Source: Trema orientale
Lineage: Eukaryota > Streptophyta > Magnoliopsida > Rosales > Cannabaceae
DNA: 64,000 nucleotides
Direction of reading: 5' to 3'
Assembly (NCBI GenBank): GCA_002914845.1
Contig: JXTC01000012.1
Span: forward strand, 1,076,556 to 1,140,555
The translations under genes were made by a program, and so were the position numbers. The notes under the pieces were generated by a model. That model was not told the DNA's origin, ran no database searches, and was given only the letters and a program-made list of their open reading frames with translations. This document shows, piece after piece, positions 63,640-64,000 of the stretch (within the stretch, counting starts at the first letter, position 1; every line of letters starts with the position of its first letter).

Positions 63640-64000
63640 CAATGGCATGATTTTATTGTCAAATTAGTTTGTGTTAGAAAAATGTCATAAATCCATTGTT
63701 ATCTAATGTAAAAGCATATTTTGCTTCTATAAGATAGGCACATTGCTACTTAATGTGTTTAACAAAAAAAAAAAAAAAAAGATAGGCACAAATGTTATGA
63801 CTAATAGTCACAAATATTATGACTGTCATGACATAAAATTATGACTACTATGAGTTGTGTGACTGTATATATCACATATATGACGACTACTAAGGAAAAT
63901 AGTATGAATTTTTTTGTAAATTTAGATTTGTGACTTGAACTCATAAACTAAAGTAAAATGTAAAGACTGTACAAATCACAATAACATAATCTCACAACAT
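63640..64000. other. AT-rich right edge
   Basis: After a poly(A) run at about 63762-63780 there are repeated ATTATGACT/AGTCACAA words and small palindromes such as TGACTAATAGTCA (63799-63811). No gene is recognised. Confidence 0.45.

Noticed and set aside
1-64000. CRISPR array, tRNA or rRNA genes.
   Set aside because: No spaced direct repeats, no tRNA cloverleaf with a clear A and B box, and no rRNA sequence were seen.

Overview
This window looks like nuclear DNA of a flowering plant, most likely a woody or other non-grass eudicot. The intergenic DNA is very AT-rich and full of small inverted-repeat transposons, Ty1/copia elements and non-LTR retroposons. The recognisable genes are plant families: a membrane-anchored hexokinase, a DTX/MATE efflux carrier, and small genes with GT-AG introns. 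Two runs of N (1189-1328 and 28592-28659) are assembly gaps. All calls were made by eye; no search or alignment program was run.

Layout. Position 210-481 on the minus strand is the first exon of a hexokinase whose remainder lies off the left edge. From about 1.8 to 9.3 kb there are several inverted-repeat elements: a possible MULE-like copy, two related copies sitting in (TA)n tracts, and a PIF/Harbinger-like copy with TTA target duplications. At 9.4-10.0 kb is one copy of a dispersed retroposon; its partner is at 38.1-38.7 kb. From 10957 to 24770 is a copia element with two recognisable LTRs and a CTATG target duplication. A second, SIRE-like copia element with 1.3-kb LTRs is inserted into it in the opposite direction (14527 to about 21852). 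Both are old and broken.

From 25898 to 26436 is a clean MULE-type MITE with 9-bp target duplications. From 30094 to 34058 (minus) a three-exon gene can be reconstructed; it encodes a 115-residue, probably nuclear, protein of unknown function, and its 3.5-kb first intron holds a diverged tandem repeat carrying ACGTG cores. From 35205 to 36001 is a poly(A)-tailed retroposon with 13-bp target duplications, and from 40721 to 41948 a long-TIR MULE with a 9-bp target duplication. The stretch 42-50.6 kb has no convincing gene.

The one complete, intact protein gene is the single-exon MATE transporter at 50916-52571 (plus), GC-rich against its AT-rich surroundings. Downstream are more inverted-repeat elements, including a near-perfect palindrome at 54653-54826. 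At the right edge (62455-63493 and possibly beyond) are two exons of an unidentified plus-strand gene whose splice phases match but whose first exon has an in-frame stop. The genes do not form an obvious pathway. I found no CRISPR array, tRNA, rRNA or convincing known microRNA, and nothing I can defend as a wholly new system. The most useful leads are the small three-exon gene, the intron repeat, the nested copia pair and the TA-tract MITE cluster.
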